Source: Dyadobacter sp. (GTDB lineage Bacteria > Bacteroidota > Bacteroidia > Cytophagales > Spirosomataceae). From it: 64,000 bases of DNA. Made by a program: the position numbers and the translations under genes. The stretch's first letter is position 1; each line of letters starts with the position of its first letter. Positions 1 to 8,407 of this stretch are shown here, piece after piece. The DNA lies in NCBI RefSeq assembly GCF_017744695.1, contig NZ_JAGIAS010000003.1, forward strand, positions 682,001 through 746,000, given 5' to 3'. The notes under the pieces were generated by a model. That model did no database searches, was not told the DNA's origin, and saw only the letters and a list, made by a program, of their open reading frames with translations.

Positions 1-1062
1 TGCAAATGCGAGAAAGGAAAGCAGAAGCGATTCACCGAGAAACTGGTACATCAGTTGTTTCCGCAAGCCGCCCACTACTTTCCGTACACCGATCTCCTTC
101 GCGCGGTTCAGCGAGCGCGCCACCGTGAGGTTCACAAAATTGATACAGGCGATCAGCAGAATGAAAATGGCGATACCCGACAAAATGTAAGAATAGATGG
201 GGCTGCTACCGTGATCGAGGCCGTTGCGCAGATCGCCGTTATTGCTCTGCAGGTGCATGTCCAGGAAGGGCATCAGATCGAAGGTAACATGGTTCCTGAT
301 CTCCCTCCCCTGACTTGCCTCCGCTGTTACCTTACTCTTCGAGACCTGGTTCATTTTACTCACTACCGCATGATAATCAGCCTTTTTATGCAGTAAAACG
401 AATGTGTTCATATAAAAACCCATCCATTCGCTATCCGTCCAACCCTTTGCTTCCTGATAGGCAAAAGGCAGCACGGCATCGAACTGGATCGATGAATTCT
501 GAGGACAACGTTTCGCCACGCCGGATACGACAAATGGTTCAAACTCGTCCCCGACTTTCAGGTGCATGGTCTGCCCCATCGCATTTTTTGTGCCAAAATA
601 CTTTTCAGCCAGGTCTTCACTCAAAACGATCGAATGAATGTCCGACAGAACCGTTTTGGAATCCCCGGAAAGCAGCGGCATGGAAAAGACCGAGAAAAAC
701 GGAGCGTCTGCAAACAGCACGTCCTCCTTCAAAACCTCGTTCCCCTTTTTAATCACAAAAGAGTTGGTCTGCGCCCGGATTATCTCTTTAATATCCGGAA
801 TATCCTGCTTGAAAGTCGGGCCGTGAATCGCATTGGTACTCCCGAATGTACGGGTTTCATGCTCGTCCTTGCTCGTGACCATCACGCGGTACAATTGGTC
901 CCTGTTCGCCTGGAAGCGGTCAAAACTCACCTCGTCTTTCGTGTACAGGACAATAAGCATACAGCAGGTAAGGCCCAGCGACAAACCGGCAATGTTGATC
1001 ACCGAGAAAACCTTGTTCCTCGTGAGATTTCGGATGGCGATTTTGAAATAGTTTTTTAACAT
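1..1062 (-). CDS. FtsX/MacB-type ABC transporter permease, C-terminal part cut by window edge
   Basis: Inner-membrane permease of the MacB_PCD/FtsX class, which couples a cytoplasmic ATPase to efflux or extrusion across the envelope. About 354 codons are visible. It starts with ATG at 1062 (MLKNYFKIAIRNLTRNKVF), the stereotyped amphipathic N-terminus of this family, followed by a first membrane helix at about 21-41, a periplasmic core, and the start of the first FtsX domain with the signature RAKEIGVRKVVG near the left edge. The open frame runs off position 1, so the second half is missing here. It is the last visible member of a minus-strand efflux operon (adaptor, ATPase, secreted protein, permeases) and follows the paralogue at 1165-3525 after about 100 bases. 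Its substrate cannot be read from sequence. Confidence 0.9.
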   Translation of the reverse strand, partial: MLKNYFKIAIRNLTRNKVFSVINIAGLSLGLTCCMLIVLYTKDEVSFDRFQANRDQLYRVMVTSKDEHETRTFGSTNAIHGPTFKQDIPDIKEIIRAQTNSFVIKKGNEVLKEDVLFADAPFFSVFSMPLLSGDSKTVLSDIHSIVLSEDLAEKYFGTKNAMGQTMHLKVGDEFEPFVVSGVAKRCPQNSSIQFDAVLPFAYQEAKGWTDSEWMGFYMNTFVLLHKKADYHAVVSKMNQVSKSKVTAEASQGREIRNHVTFDLMPFLDMHLQSNNGDLRNGLDHGSSPIYSYILSGIAIFILLIACINFVNLTVARSLNRAKEIGVRKVVGGLRKQLMYQFLGESLLLSFLAFA

Positions 1063-1082
1063 GGCTGTCGTTAGTTTGGAGA

Positions 1083-1157
1083 AATAGGAGGAAAGGGCGA
1101 TGGAGTAAAGGAGGAAGGATAAGACTCCCTTTCCTCCCCTTAATCCATCCTCCTTTA
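1083..1157. repeat. Purine/pyrimidine word palindrome (GGAGGAAAGGG family)
   Basis: Between two permease genes. Left side carries GGAGGAAAGGG and TAAAGGAGGAAGGAT, right side CCCTTTCCTCCCC and ATCCATCCTCCTTTAT, so the gap can fold into an imperfect stem. The same vocabulary recurs at 46643-46727. No terminator-like T run follows; function unknown. Confidence 0.6.
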
Positions 1158-1164
1158 TTCCCTT

Positions 1165-3525
1165 TTATTCCGATTTTAGTGATTTCACCGGATTCATCAG
1201 CGCCGCTTTGATCGCCTGGAAGCTAACTGTAAACAGCGCGATCAGCAACGCGGCTACACCGGCGACAGCGAAGTACCACCATTCCATTTCGATCCGGAAG
1301 GCGTATTTTTCAAGCCAGTTTGTCAGGAAATACCAGGCAACGGGAAATGCGATGACCGCCGCGATGCCTACCAGTTTCAGGAAATCTGCCGATAGCATTC
1401 CGACCAGGTTGGAAACGCTGGCCCCCAGCACCTTCCGCACCCCGATTTCCTTCGTTCGCTGCTCGGCGGTAAATGCAGCCAGACCGAACAATCCCAGGCA
1501 CGATATAAAAATGGCCAGGAACGCAAAGTAATTGGAGAGCTTGCCAACGACCATCTCGGCTTTGTAGAGATTGCCGAATTCTTCATCGGCAAAATGGTAT
1601 TTGAAAGGCGTACCGGAGTTATACCGTCGGAAAACCCTTTCCAGGCTTTCGATCGCTTGCTTCGTCTTGCCGGCTTCCGCGCGGACCATACCCACTCCCC
1701 AGGCCTCTTTTTTAGGTTGGAGACTGATGATCAAAGGCTCTATTGCCACGTGCAGCGAGCCGATGTGAAAGTCTTTCATCAACCCTATAATCTTCCCCTT
1801 TTTGCCCCACATCGTCAGTTCCTTCCCTACCGGGTCCTTGTACCCGATTTTTTTCGCGGCCGCTTCATTGACAAGGTAATTCGACGTATCCGTTCCGAAC
1901 GTAGGGCTGAAATCACGGCCGTCCAACAACTTGATACCCATTGTTTCTATAAAATTGAAACCAACCGGGTTCACGTTGAACAGCAACTGCTTCGTGGTGT
2001 CCTTCCCAGGCCAGCGTACCCCCATTGTAGAACTCCCGTATGCGAGTGGGCTCGCCTGCGACCGTGCCACCGACTTGATACCCGGCTCGGCTTCAAGTGC
2101 CTGCTTGAATGCATCGAAGTTGGTATTCATGGTATTTTCAATATCAGGAATGTAAAGCAGGTTCTCCTGGCTGAAACCGAGATTTTTATGCTGAATGAAA
2201 TCGATCTGCCGGTAAATGACGATCATCGAAAGGATCAGGAGGATCGACAGGCCGAATTGAAACACGACCAGTCCCTGCCGGAAATAAGTAGCATTAGGCT
2301 TGAACTTCAATGCGCCCTTCAAAATCGTCACCGGGTTCAACGACGACATAAATAATGCGGGATAACTGCCGGCAACCAGACCGGTAATCAATGTCAATGC
2401 TAAAAGCAGAAGCAGGAAAGCTGGGTCCAGAAAATCGAGGGAAAGCTGTTTTTCCGTTAATGCATTGAACCCGGGTAGCAATATCAGCACGATACCGATC
2501 GCTACCACCAGCGCAAGCAGCGTAATGAGGATCGACTCCCCCATAAACTGCCCGATCAGGCTCGTTTTATATGCACCCACTACTTTCCGCAATCCAACCT
2601 CTTTCGCACGTTTCACCGAACGGGCGGTAGCCAGGTTCATGAAGTTGATGCAGGCGATGATCAGGATAAATACCGCCACGACTGTAAACATCCGCACATA
2701 ATCGATGCGCCCGCCGTTCTGCTTACCTGCTTCCCAATTCGAATAGAGGTATGATTTTCCGTAGTTGATCAGGAACAGATCGACATTGCTGTCCTTGTTT
2801 TTGGTTTTGATATAACCCTTGATTTTCGCATTAACCTTGGCGATATCCGCGTTCTTGGCCAACAACACCGCGCAGCGCGGACCGTTGTTACCCCATTCCT
2901 TCGACCACTCCGCGCCTTTCTGCCATCGGTCGTAGCTCATCATGAAATCGAATTTCATGGATGAATACCGGGGAATCTCTGCCAGCACACCGGTAACCAC
3001 TACGTCGTCCTTATTATCGACACGCATTGCTTTTCCGATCGGGTCCTGGCCTTTAAAGTATTTATCGGCCAGCTTTTGGGAGATTACAATGCCGTCGGGA
3101 CGCTTCAGAGCTGTACGGGCATCGCCTTGTTTGAGTTTAAACGAAAACATCGTCAGGAAATCCCCCTGCACATAGCGGCCCTTTTCATTGTCATACACAT
3201 TGCCAACCTTCAAAACCGGCGATTGCTCCCAGAGCACCTGACTGGCCTTTTCGATTTCCGGAATGTCCTTCACAATATTCTCTGCGAGAATCCCGGGCGT
3301 TGCGGCAAAAGTGTTGATCTCACCCGAGTAATGCTGGTTTTCCATGACAGAATAAAGCCGGGCGTCATTCTCATGGAACCGGTCCATTTTTACCTCGTCC
3401 TGCACCCACAACATGATCAGCAAACTACAAGCCATCCCCAGCGCGAGCCCCAGGATGTTAATCGAACTGAACATCTTGTTTTTCAACAAATTTCGCCAGG
3501 CGATTTTCAGATAATTTTTAAACAT
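1165..3525 (-). CDS. FtsX/MacB-type ABC transporter permease
   Basis: Full-length 786-residue permease with the double-FtsX architecture common in Cytophagales: amphipathic start MFKNYLKIAWRNLLKNK, membrane helix at about 20-42, a MacB-like periplasmic core at about 50-250, a first FtsX domain at about 280-400 with RAKEVGLRKVVGA, a central helix at about 424-444, a second periplasmic core, and a second FtsX domain at about 665-780 with RTKEIGVRKVLGAS. ATG at 3525 is the natural start because the family N-terminus begins there. It belongs to the efflux operon that starts at 9715, but a plus-strand toxin-antitoxin pair (3608-4247) separates it from the upstream permease, so co-transcription with the promoter-proximal genes is uncertain. 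Substrate unknown. Confidence 0.92.
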   Translation of the reverse strand: MFKNYLKIAWRNLLKNKMFSSINILGLALGMACSLLIMLWVQDEVKMDRFHENDARLYSVMENQHYSGEINTFAATPGILAENIVKDIPEIEKASQVLWEQSPVLKVGNVYDNEKGRYVQGDFLTMFSFKLKQGDARTALKRPDGIVISQKLADKYFKGQDPIGKAMRVDNKDDVVVTGVLAEIPRYSSMKFDFMMSYDRWQKGAEWSKEWGNNGPRCAVLLAKNADIAKVNAKIKGYIKTKNKDSNVDLFLINYGKSYLYSNWEAGKQNGGRIDYVRMFTVVAVFILIIACINFMNLATARSVKRAKEVGLRKVVGAYKTSLIGQFMGESILITLLALVVAIGIVLILLPGFNALTEKQLSLDFLDPAFLLLLLALTLITGLVAGSYPALFMSSLNPVTILKGALKFKPNATYFRQGLVVFQFGLSILLILSMIVIYRQIDFIQHKNLGFSQENLLYIPDIENTMNTNFDAFKQALEAEPGIKSVARSQASPLAYGSSTMGVRWPGKDTTKQLLFNVNPVGFNFIETMGIKLLDGRDFSPTFGTDTSNYLVNEAAAKKIGYKDPVGKELTMWGKKGKIIGLMKDFHIGSLHVAIEPLIISLQPKKEAWGVGMVRAEAGKTKQAIESLERVFRRYNSGTPFKYHFADEEFGNLYKAEMVVGKLSNYFAFLAIFISCLGLFGLAAFTAEQRTKEIGVRKVLGASVSNLVGMLSADFLKLVGIAAVIAFPVAWYFLTNWLEKYAFRIEMEWWYFAVAGVAALLIALFTVSFQAIKAALMNPVKSLKSE

Positions 3526-3607
3526 ACCGTTTGTTCATTGGTGGTGGAATAAATAGGATGTGCAATATGTTATTGGATATATTTGATAGTCTGTAAATGT
3601 AAATGCT

Positions 3608-3847
3608 ATGGAACTGGTGAAAAAAGTGATTGTCCCGACGAGTACAACCTTCACTTTGACGCTTCCCAAAGAAATGATTGGGAAAGAAATTGAAGTTGTT
3701 GCTTCCGAAGTAAAAGCACCGCGCACCCTAACCGAACTTGAAAAGCAGCAACGCCAGGAGGCTATCGAGGCTATTTTCAGGGATAATCGCGTGGACCTCA
3801 GCAATTTTAAATTTGACCGCGACGACGCGAATAACTATGACGACTAA
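3608..3847 (+). CDS. Small antitoxin-like protein upstream of a PIN toxin
   Basis: 79 residues, beginning MELVKKVIVPTSTTFTLTLP. The N-terminal half could form an AbrB/MazE-like beta hairpin (TFTLTLPKEMIGKEIEV); the C-terminal half is charged and ends in an acidic tail (DRDDANNYDD), as expected for an antitoxin segment that wraps a toxin. Its stop codon overlaps the start of the PIN-domain gene by 11 bases (3837-3847), the tight coupling typical of type II toxin-antitoxin operons. The antitoxin role is inferred mainly from this arrangement; the family assignment is weak. The pair lies antisense to, and between, two permease genes of an efflux operon. Confidence 0.75.
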   Translation: MELVKKVIVPTSTTFTLTLPKEMIGKEIEVVASEVKAPRTLTELEKQQRQEAIEAIFRDNRVDLSNFKFDRDDANNYDD

Positions 3848-4247
3848 TATTGCGCTTGACACCAATGTTCTATTGTATCTGTATGATGCAAATGATCATA
3901 CTAAAAGACGTGTCAGTGAAAGTATTGTCGCTTCCAGTCCGATTATCAGCACACAGGTTGTCTCCGAATTCATTAATGTTACAAAACGGGTACTGAAACT
4001 CCCAAAACAGGAAATTCTGTACAAATGCAACCTCGTTTTCGATCGCTGTCAGATCATTTCAATTGATCAGGAAATCCTTAATCATTCGTATTACATTTTG
4101 AAAAAATATGATTTTCAAATTTTCGACAGCATCATCATATCTTCTACACTAGCAGCCAATTGCAACACATTGTATTCCGAGGACTTACAACACAGCCAGC
4201 TCATCGAAGGAAAACTCACTATCATCAACCCTTTCCTCGAACTCTAA
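3837..4247 (+). CDS. vapC: PIN-domain ribonuclease toxin (VapC-like)
   Basis: 136-residue PIN protein, predicted Mg-dependent RNase that would be restrained by the product of 3608-3847. The acidic active-site set is visible: D8 in LDTNVLLYLYD, E44 in VVSEF, D97 in FDSIII, and D116 in SEDLQH. The start at 3837 is chosen because the conserved LDTN motif must sit near the N-terminus; an upstream in-frame start at 3738 would run through the antitoxin gene. The stop lies only four bases from the convergent permease stop at 4252, so the module fits exactly between two genes, which suggests insertion. Target RNA unknown. Confidence 0.88.
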   Translation: MTTNIALDTNVLLYLYDANDHTKRRVSESIVASSPIISTQVVSEFINVTKRVLKLPKQEILYKCNLVFDRCQIISIDQEILNHSYYILKKYDFQIFDSIIISSTLAANCNTLYSEDLQHSQLIEGKLTIINPFLEL

Positions 4248-4251
4248 TAAC

Positions 4252-6684
4252 CTACTCCGACTTCAACGACCGCACCGGGTTCATCAGCGCGGCTTTTATA
4301 CTTTGGAAACTAACCGTAAGCAACGCGATCACGATCGCCAGCAAACCCGCGGCTACGAACATCCACCAGGCCAGATCTACATGGTAGGCGAAATCGCTCA
4401 GCCAATGATTCATGCCAAACCAGGCAATAGGGCTACCGATGGCAATAGCTATGATGATCAGTTTCATAAATTCTTTGGATAGCAGGGCCACGATGTTAGC
4501 GACACTCGCGCCCAGCACCTTGCGGACACCGATTTCCTTCGTACGGCGCTCCGCGGTGAATGCCGACAGGCCGAACAAGCCCAGGCAACCAATGATGATA
4601 GAAATCGTCGCAAAGGTGATGAATATCTGTCCAACACGCTGTTCGCTGCGATAAACGTTGTCGAAATCCTGGTCCATAAACCGGTAGTTGAAAGGCTGGC
4701 CCGGCGCCATTTTCTTCCAAAGTGTCTCTACCTGGGCCACAGTATGCGGCGCGTCGCCTCCTTTCATACGGAATACCACGGAACCCGAGCTTTTATAAAG
4801 AATCAAGCTCAATGCGCCAATATTCTTCCGCAGCGATTCGAAATGGAAGTTTTTCACCACTCCGATAATCGTGTAATCGACCCGCTTGGTCAATGCTGCG
4901 TCTTCATAACCGAATATTTTCTTACCGATCGGATTCCCTTCACCCAGCACTTTCGCGGCAGCTTCGTTGATGATAATACCCGTAGAATCCGACGGAAATG
5001 CCTCATCGAAAGCACGCCCGCTTGCGATCTGGAGGCCCATCGTTTTCACGAAATCGTAATCGACAGCCCATTTCTGCATATTAATACCTTTGTCCTGCTG
5101 CATTTGCCCGACCGGGAAAAAAGTATGATCTGTCCGCGAAGAAGGTGTTGGCAGAAAGCTGGAAACCGTTGCGCTTTCGACGTTCGGAAGTTGCAACACC
5201 TGCTCTTTAAATGCCTTCACCTGATTGTTCAACGCATATGCATCGTTCACGATCAGCATCTGATCCTTATTGAAGCCCAGTTTCTTGGTTTGAATGTAGT
5301 TGAGCTGACGATAAATCACACCCGTGCCAACAATCAGCATCACCGAAATCACAAATTGAAATACCACTAATGCATTGCGCAGGTAGCCGCTACCCTTGCC
5401 TTCGAGCTCGATTGTATTTTTAAGGACCTTCAGCGGCTGGAAGGCCGACAGGAAGAACGCAGGATAACTTCCGGCCAAAACGCCGACTACACCGCCCGTC
5501 AGCAGCAGTACCGACCAAAACCACACATTCGTGATCGGAAACTGGATTTGCTTGCTTGCCAGATTGTTGAACAGCGGCAATGCGAGGTAAGCGATCAGGA
5601 TCGCGAGTACCAGCGAAAAGAAACTCAGCATCACCGACTCGGTCAGAAACTGGCTCACCAGTGACGACCGTTCCGAACCTAACGCTTTGCGTACTCCCAC
5701 CTCCTTCGCCCGGTTAGCCGAACGCGCCGTGGCAAGGTTCATAAAGTTGACGCAGGCAATGGAGAGCAGGAAAATCGCTACTACTCCAAAAATATACACG
5801 TACTGGATATTGCCATTCGCGTTAATCTCCGCTGTGCGATCTGAATGCAAGTGGATATCTGTAAGCGGCATTAATGTATAAACCAGGTAGTTCCCTGTTT
5901 TCCGGACTTCATCCAGCGTCGATCCCAGAAAACTCTTGATCCATTTGGAAGTATATTTCTGTAAAACAGTTTCAAAATTTGCTTCAAACTGTTTCGCATC
6001 CACACCTTCACGGAAAAGAATGTAGGTATTGAAATTATGACTGCCCCATGCGTTTTGCCTGCTTTCCTCCGTGGAGCTCATGGAAAGCAGCATGTTCAAA
6101 TCACGCATATGCGACTGCGCGGGGATGTCGCGCATCACACCCGTAACCGTATACGTTGCGTTGTTATCTACGACGAGCGCCTTGCCTATCGGGTTAGTGT
6201 CTCCAAAATATTTCCTGGCGTTTGTCTCCGAAATCACCACTGTTTGCGGGTTACGCAAAGCGGTATTCGGATCGCCTTGCAACATCGGTACCGAAAACAC
6301 TTTGAAGAATGTCGAATCGGCATAGAAAACATGGTCTTCTTTCAAATTTTCGGCCGCTTCCGCGCGCCGCACAAGCTGGCTGCCATTCTCCCGCAGCCTG
6401 ACTACCTGCTCAATCTGCGGGTAATCTTTTTTCAAGGTAAATGCTAATGGATCGGGCGCCACTGCAAGTGCCATATCGGCACCGCCAAAACGGATATCTG
6501 CATTGACCCGGTAAATACGGTCCGCATTCGCGAATGAACGGTCGTAGCTTAACTCATCCACAACGTAAAGCGTAATGAGCAGGCAACTTGCCAGCCCAAG
6601 CGACAAACCGAATATGTTCAGAAACGTGTAAAACTTGTGTTTACGCAGATTCCGCCAGGCAATTTTCAGATAGTTTTTCAGCAT
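4252..6684 (-). CDS. FtsX/MacB-type ABC transporter permease
   Basis: 810 residues with the same plan as the neighbour at 1165-3525: N-terminal MLKNYLKIAWRNLRKHKFY, first helix at about 21-41, periplasmic core, FtsX domain 1 with RAKEVGVRKALG near residue 315, central helix near 440, second core, and FtsX domain 2 with RTKEIGVRKVLGASV near 700. It starts 12 bases after the stop of the small secreted protein gene (6697-7350), so it is translated from the same transcript as the adaptor and ATPase upstream. It probably forms an inner-membrane unit with the ATPase at 7486 and the HlyD adaptor at 8408. Substrate not deducible. Confidence 0.93.
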   Translation of the reverse strand: MLKNYLKIAWRNLRKHKFYTFLNIFGLSLGLASCLLITLYVVDELSYDRSFANADRIYRVNADIRFGGADMALAVAPDPLAFTLKKDYPQIEQVVRLRENGSQLVRRAEAAENLKEDHVFYADSTFFKVFSVPMLQGDPNTALRNPQTVVISETNARKYFGDTNPIGKALVVDNNATYTVTGVMRDIPAQSHMRDLNMLLSMSSTEESRQNAWGSHNFNTYILFREGVDAKQFEANFETVLQKYTSKWIKSFLGSTLDEVRKTGNYLVYTLMPLTDIHLHSDRTAEINANGNIQYVYIFGVVAIFLLSIACVNFMNLATARSANRAKEVGVRKALGSERSSLVSQFLTESVMLSFFSLVLAILIAYLALPLFNNLASKQIQFPITNVWFWSVLLLTGGVVGVLAGSYPAFFLSAFQPLKVLKNTIELEGKGSGYLRNALVVFQFVISVMLIVGTGVIYRQLNYIQTKKLGFNKDQMLIVNDAYALNNQVKAFKEQVLQLPNVESATVSSFLPTPSSRTDHTFFPVGQMQQDKGINMQKWAVDYDFVKTMGLQIASGRAFDEAFPSDSTGIIINEAAAKVLGEGNPIGKKIFGYEDAALTKRVDYTIIGVVKNFHFESLRKNIGALSLILYKSSGSVVFRMKGGDAPHTVAQVETLWKKMAPGQPFNYRFMDQDFDNVYRSEQRVGQIFITFATISIIIGCLGLFGLSAFTAERRTKEIGVRKVLGASVANIVALLSKEFMKLIIIAIAIGSPIAWFGMNHWLSDFAYHVDLAWWMFVAAGLLAIVIALLTVSFQSIKAALMNPVRSLKSE

Positions 6685-6696
6685 TACTTCAAGCTT

Positions 6697-7350
6697 TTAC
6701 ATTTCCATGCCGTTTCCAGGCAGGCCCATTTCTTTTTCAAAATTCTCGATGATCCGCTGCCGTTCTTTCTCCGATCTCTCGGCGGCATTCACGGTCTTTT
6801 CATAGATGTACTCGTCGCCATCCTTCATGAACCGGTATTTGATGAACATCTCTCCGGTTTCAGAATTGTAACGCACGTGTTTGGAGAAGTCTTTCGGATA
6901 CTTCGAAGCAGGTTCTTTGATAAATCCTTTCCCGGACGATACTATTTCGGCGTTCACCTCATTGGAGGAAAATGCCATCGTCTCCCGCTCATCGGCTGAT
7001 GGCTCAGGCTCAGGCTCCGGAGCGGCCACCGGTACAGGCGGCTGAGGTTTGCGTTGGGGGGGCGCCACTGCCACCGATTCTTTGCAAACTCCTTTTGGTG
7101 CAGGTAATTCCAGGTTTCCTTCGGCTATGGAAGATAATACTTTGTCGCGCAGCGCTTCACGATCCTCCTTGCTCATTCCTTCCACGTCGAACGACTTGTT
7201 GATATCAACGTCTTTGCCGTCCAGCGTCCCGGATACTTTAATCGACAGCTTTTTGCCGTCGTCATCGATACTTCTGCTCAGGTAAGCCCTTTTCTGGGCA
7301 ATGGCCAGCGTACTTACGCCGGCCAACAGGATGGTTAGGATTTTCTTCAT
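6697..7350 (-). CDS. Secreted protein of unknown function within an efflux operon
   Basis: 217 residues. An N-terminal signal peptide (MKKILTILLAGVSTLAIAQ) fixes the start at 7350; the longer reading from 7416 would bury it. The mature part has a small N-terminal region with a DDDGKKLSIKVSGTLDGKDV segment, a linker rich in Pro, Glu and Ala at about residues 90-120, and a C-terminal charged region with KYRFMKDGDEYIYEKT and a predicted helix ending in GNGMEM. I do not recognise a family. It sits between the ATPase and permease genes of the efflux operon, so a periplasmic accessory or sensor role is a reasonable guess and no more. Confidence 0.75.
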   Translation of the reverse strand: MKKILTILLAGVSTLAIAQKRAYLSRSIDDDGKKLSIKVSGTLDGKDVDINKSFDVEGMSKEDREALRDKVLSSIAEGNLELPAPKGVCKESVAVAPPQRKPQPPVPVAAPEPEPEPSADERETMAFSSNEVNAEIVSSGKGFIKEPASKYPKDFSKHVRYNSETGEMFIKYRFMKDGDEYIYEKTVNAAERSEKERQRIIENFEKEMGLPGNGMEM

Positions 7351-7485
7351 GGTTAGATTTGGCATATTGTTCAAACTAGCTTTGGCATCTGGTCGAGCCC
7401 ACACACTGCATTCCACGAGGCATTCGCCCCCGCATCAAATGTTCCCGCTATAAAGCCGCGCTAGTCGTCAATAGCCGGAGGATTT

Positions 7486-8163
7486 CTAAACATGTATTTT
7501 TTCGGTCACGATCTTGCCATCGAACAGGTTCACGACACGGTGTGCAAAACCGGCATCGTAAGGCGAGTGCGTTACCATCAGGATCGTCGTTCCGGCACCG
7601 TTCAATTGGCTTAGCAGGTTCATTACCTCTTCACCGTTTTTGGAGTCGAGGTTACCTGTCGGCTCATCGGCCAGGATCGTCTTCGGAGTCGCTACCACCG
7701 CGCGGGCAATGGCGGTACGTTGCTGCTGACCACCCGATAACTGCTGTGGAAAGTGATTGCGGCGGTGCATCATGTTCATGCGGGTGAGCGCTGCCTCCAC
7801 TTTCTCCTTGCGCTCTGCCGGAGGAGTTTTGAGGTACAATAACGGCAGCTCCACGTTTTCATAAACCGTCAACTCGTCGATCAGGTTAAAGCTCTGGAAC
7901 ACAAAACCGATGTTTCCTTTGCGAATCTGCGCACGCTGGCGTTCCGACATTTTGGCGACCTCTGTTCCGTAAAACTCGTAGGAGCCTTCGCTGGGGTTAT
8001 CGAGCAACCCGAGAATGTTCAGCAAAGTCGATTTCCCGCAACCGGAAGGTCCCATGATGGCGACGAACTCTCCATCCTTAATTTCCAGGTCGATGCCGTT
8101 GAGGGCAGTTGTTTCTACTTCTTCGGTAGAAAACACCTTGTGCATGTTGTTAATCTTGATCAT
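7486..8163 (-). CDS. ABC transporter ATP-binding protein (MacB/LolD type)
   Basis: 225-residue cytoplasmic ATPase that should energise the FtsX-type permeases of this operon. All core motifs are intact: Walker A GPSGCGKST at 38-46, Q-loop Q90 (GFVFQSFNL), signature LSGGQQQR at 142-149, Walker B ILADE with catalytic E167, and the switch histidine H199 in VTHS. The length and the FQSFNLIDELTVYENVELPLLY segment are characteristic of the LolD/MacB/FtsE branch. It is separated from the adaptor gene by a 244-base gap filled with TTCGGCTNTCGGC repeats, and from the next gene by about 135 bases. Confidence 0.95.
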   Translation of the reverse strand: MIKINNMHKVFSTEEVETTALNGIDLEIKDGEFVAIMGPSGCGKSTLLNILGLLDNPSEGSYEFYGTEVAKMSERQRAQIRKGNIGFVFQSFNLIDELTVYENVELPLLYLKTPPAERKEKVEAALTRMNMMHRRNHFPQQLSGGQQQRTAIARAVVATPKTILADEPTGNLDSKNGEEVMNLLSQLNGAGTTILMVTHSPYDAGFAHRVVNLFDGKIVTEKIHV

Positions 8164-8176
8164 TTTGGTTTTTTCT

Positions 8177-8403
8177 GGCTTTCGGCTGTCGGCTTTCGGC
8201 TATCGGCCTGGGTTATGATAAAAAAGGTTTAAACTTCGGCTTTCGGCTGTCGGCCATTTAATAAACTTCGGCTCTCGGCTGTCGGCCATCGGCAACGGTA
8301 CTATCATTCAAAAGATGCTTTCAAAAAGTCGACTGCCGATTGCCGACAGCCGAAGTTAAATTCATTTTCAAAAGCCGACTGCCGATTGCCGACAGCCGAA
8401 GTA
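8177..8403. repeat. TTCGGCTNTCGGC word array, three forward and two inverted copies
   Basis: The gap between the adaptor and ATPase genes is filled with near-identical words. Forward units built from CTTCGGCTTTCGGCTGTCGGC lie at about 8177-8207, 8233-8255 and 8264-8294; inverted units GCCGATTGCCGACAGCCGAAG lie at about 8334-8355 and 8380-8401. The two inverted units form a 46-base direct repeat. The opposite orientations allow one or several long stems inside the operon message. Irregular spacing and inversion exclude CRISPR. Confidence 0.85.
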
Positions 8404-8407
8404 TTTT

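Noticed and set aside
8177..8403. Possible CRISPR array
   Set aside because: Units are short, imperfect, in both orientations and irregularly spaced; no spacers of constant length and no cas genes.
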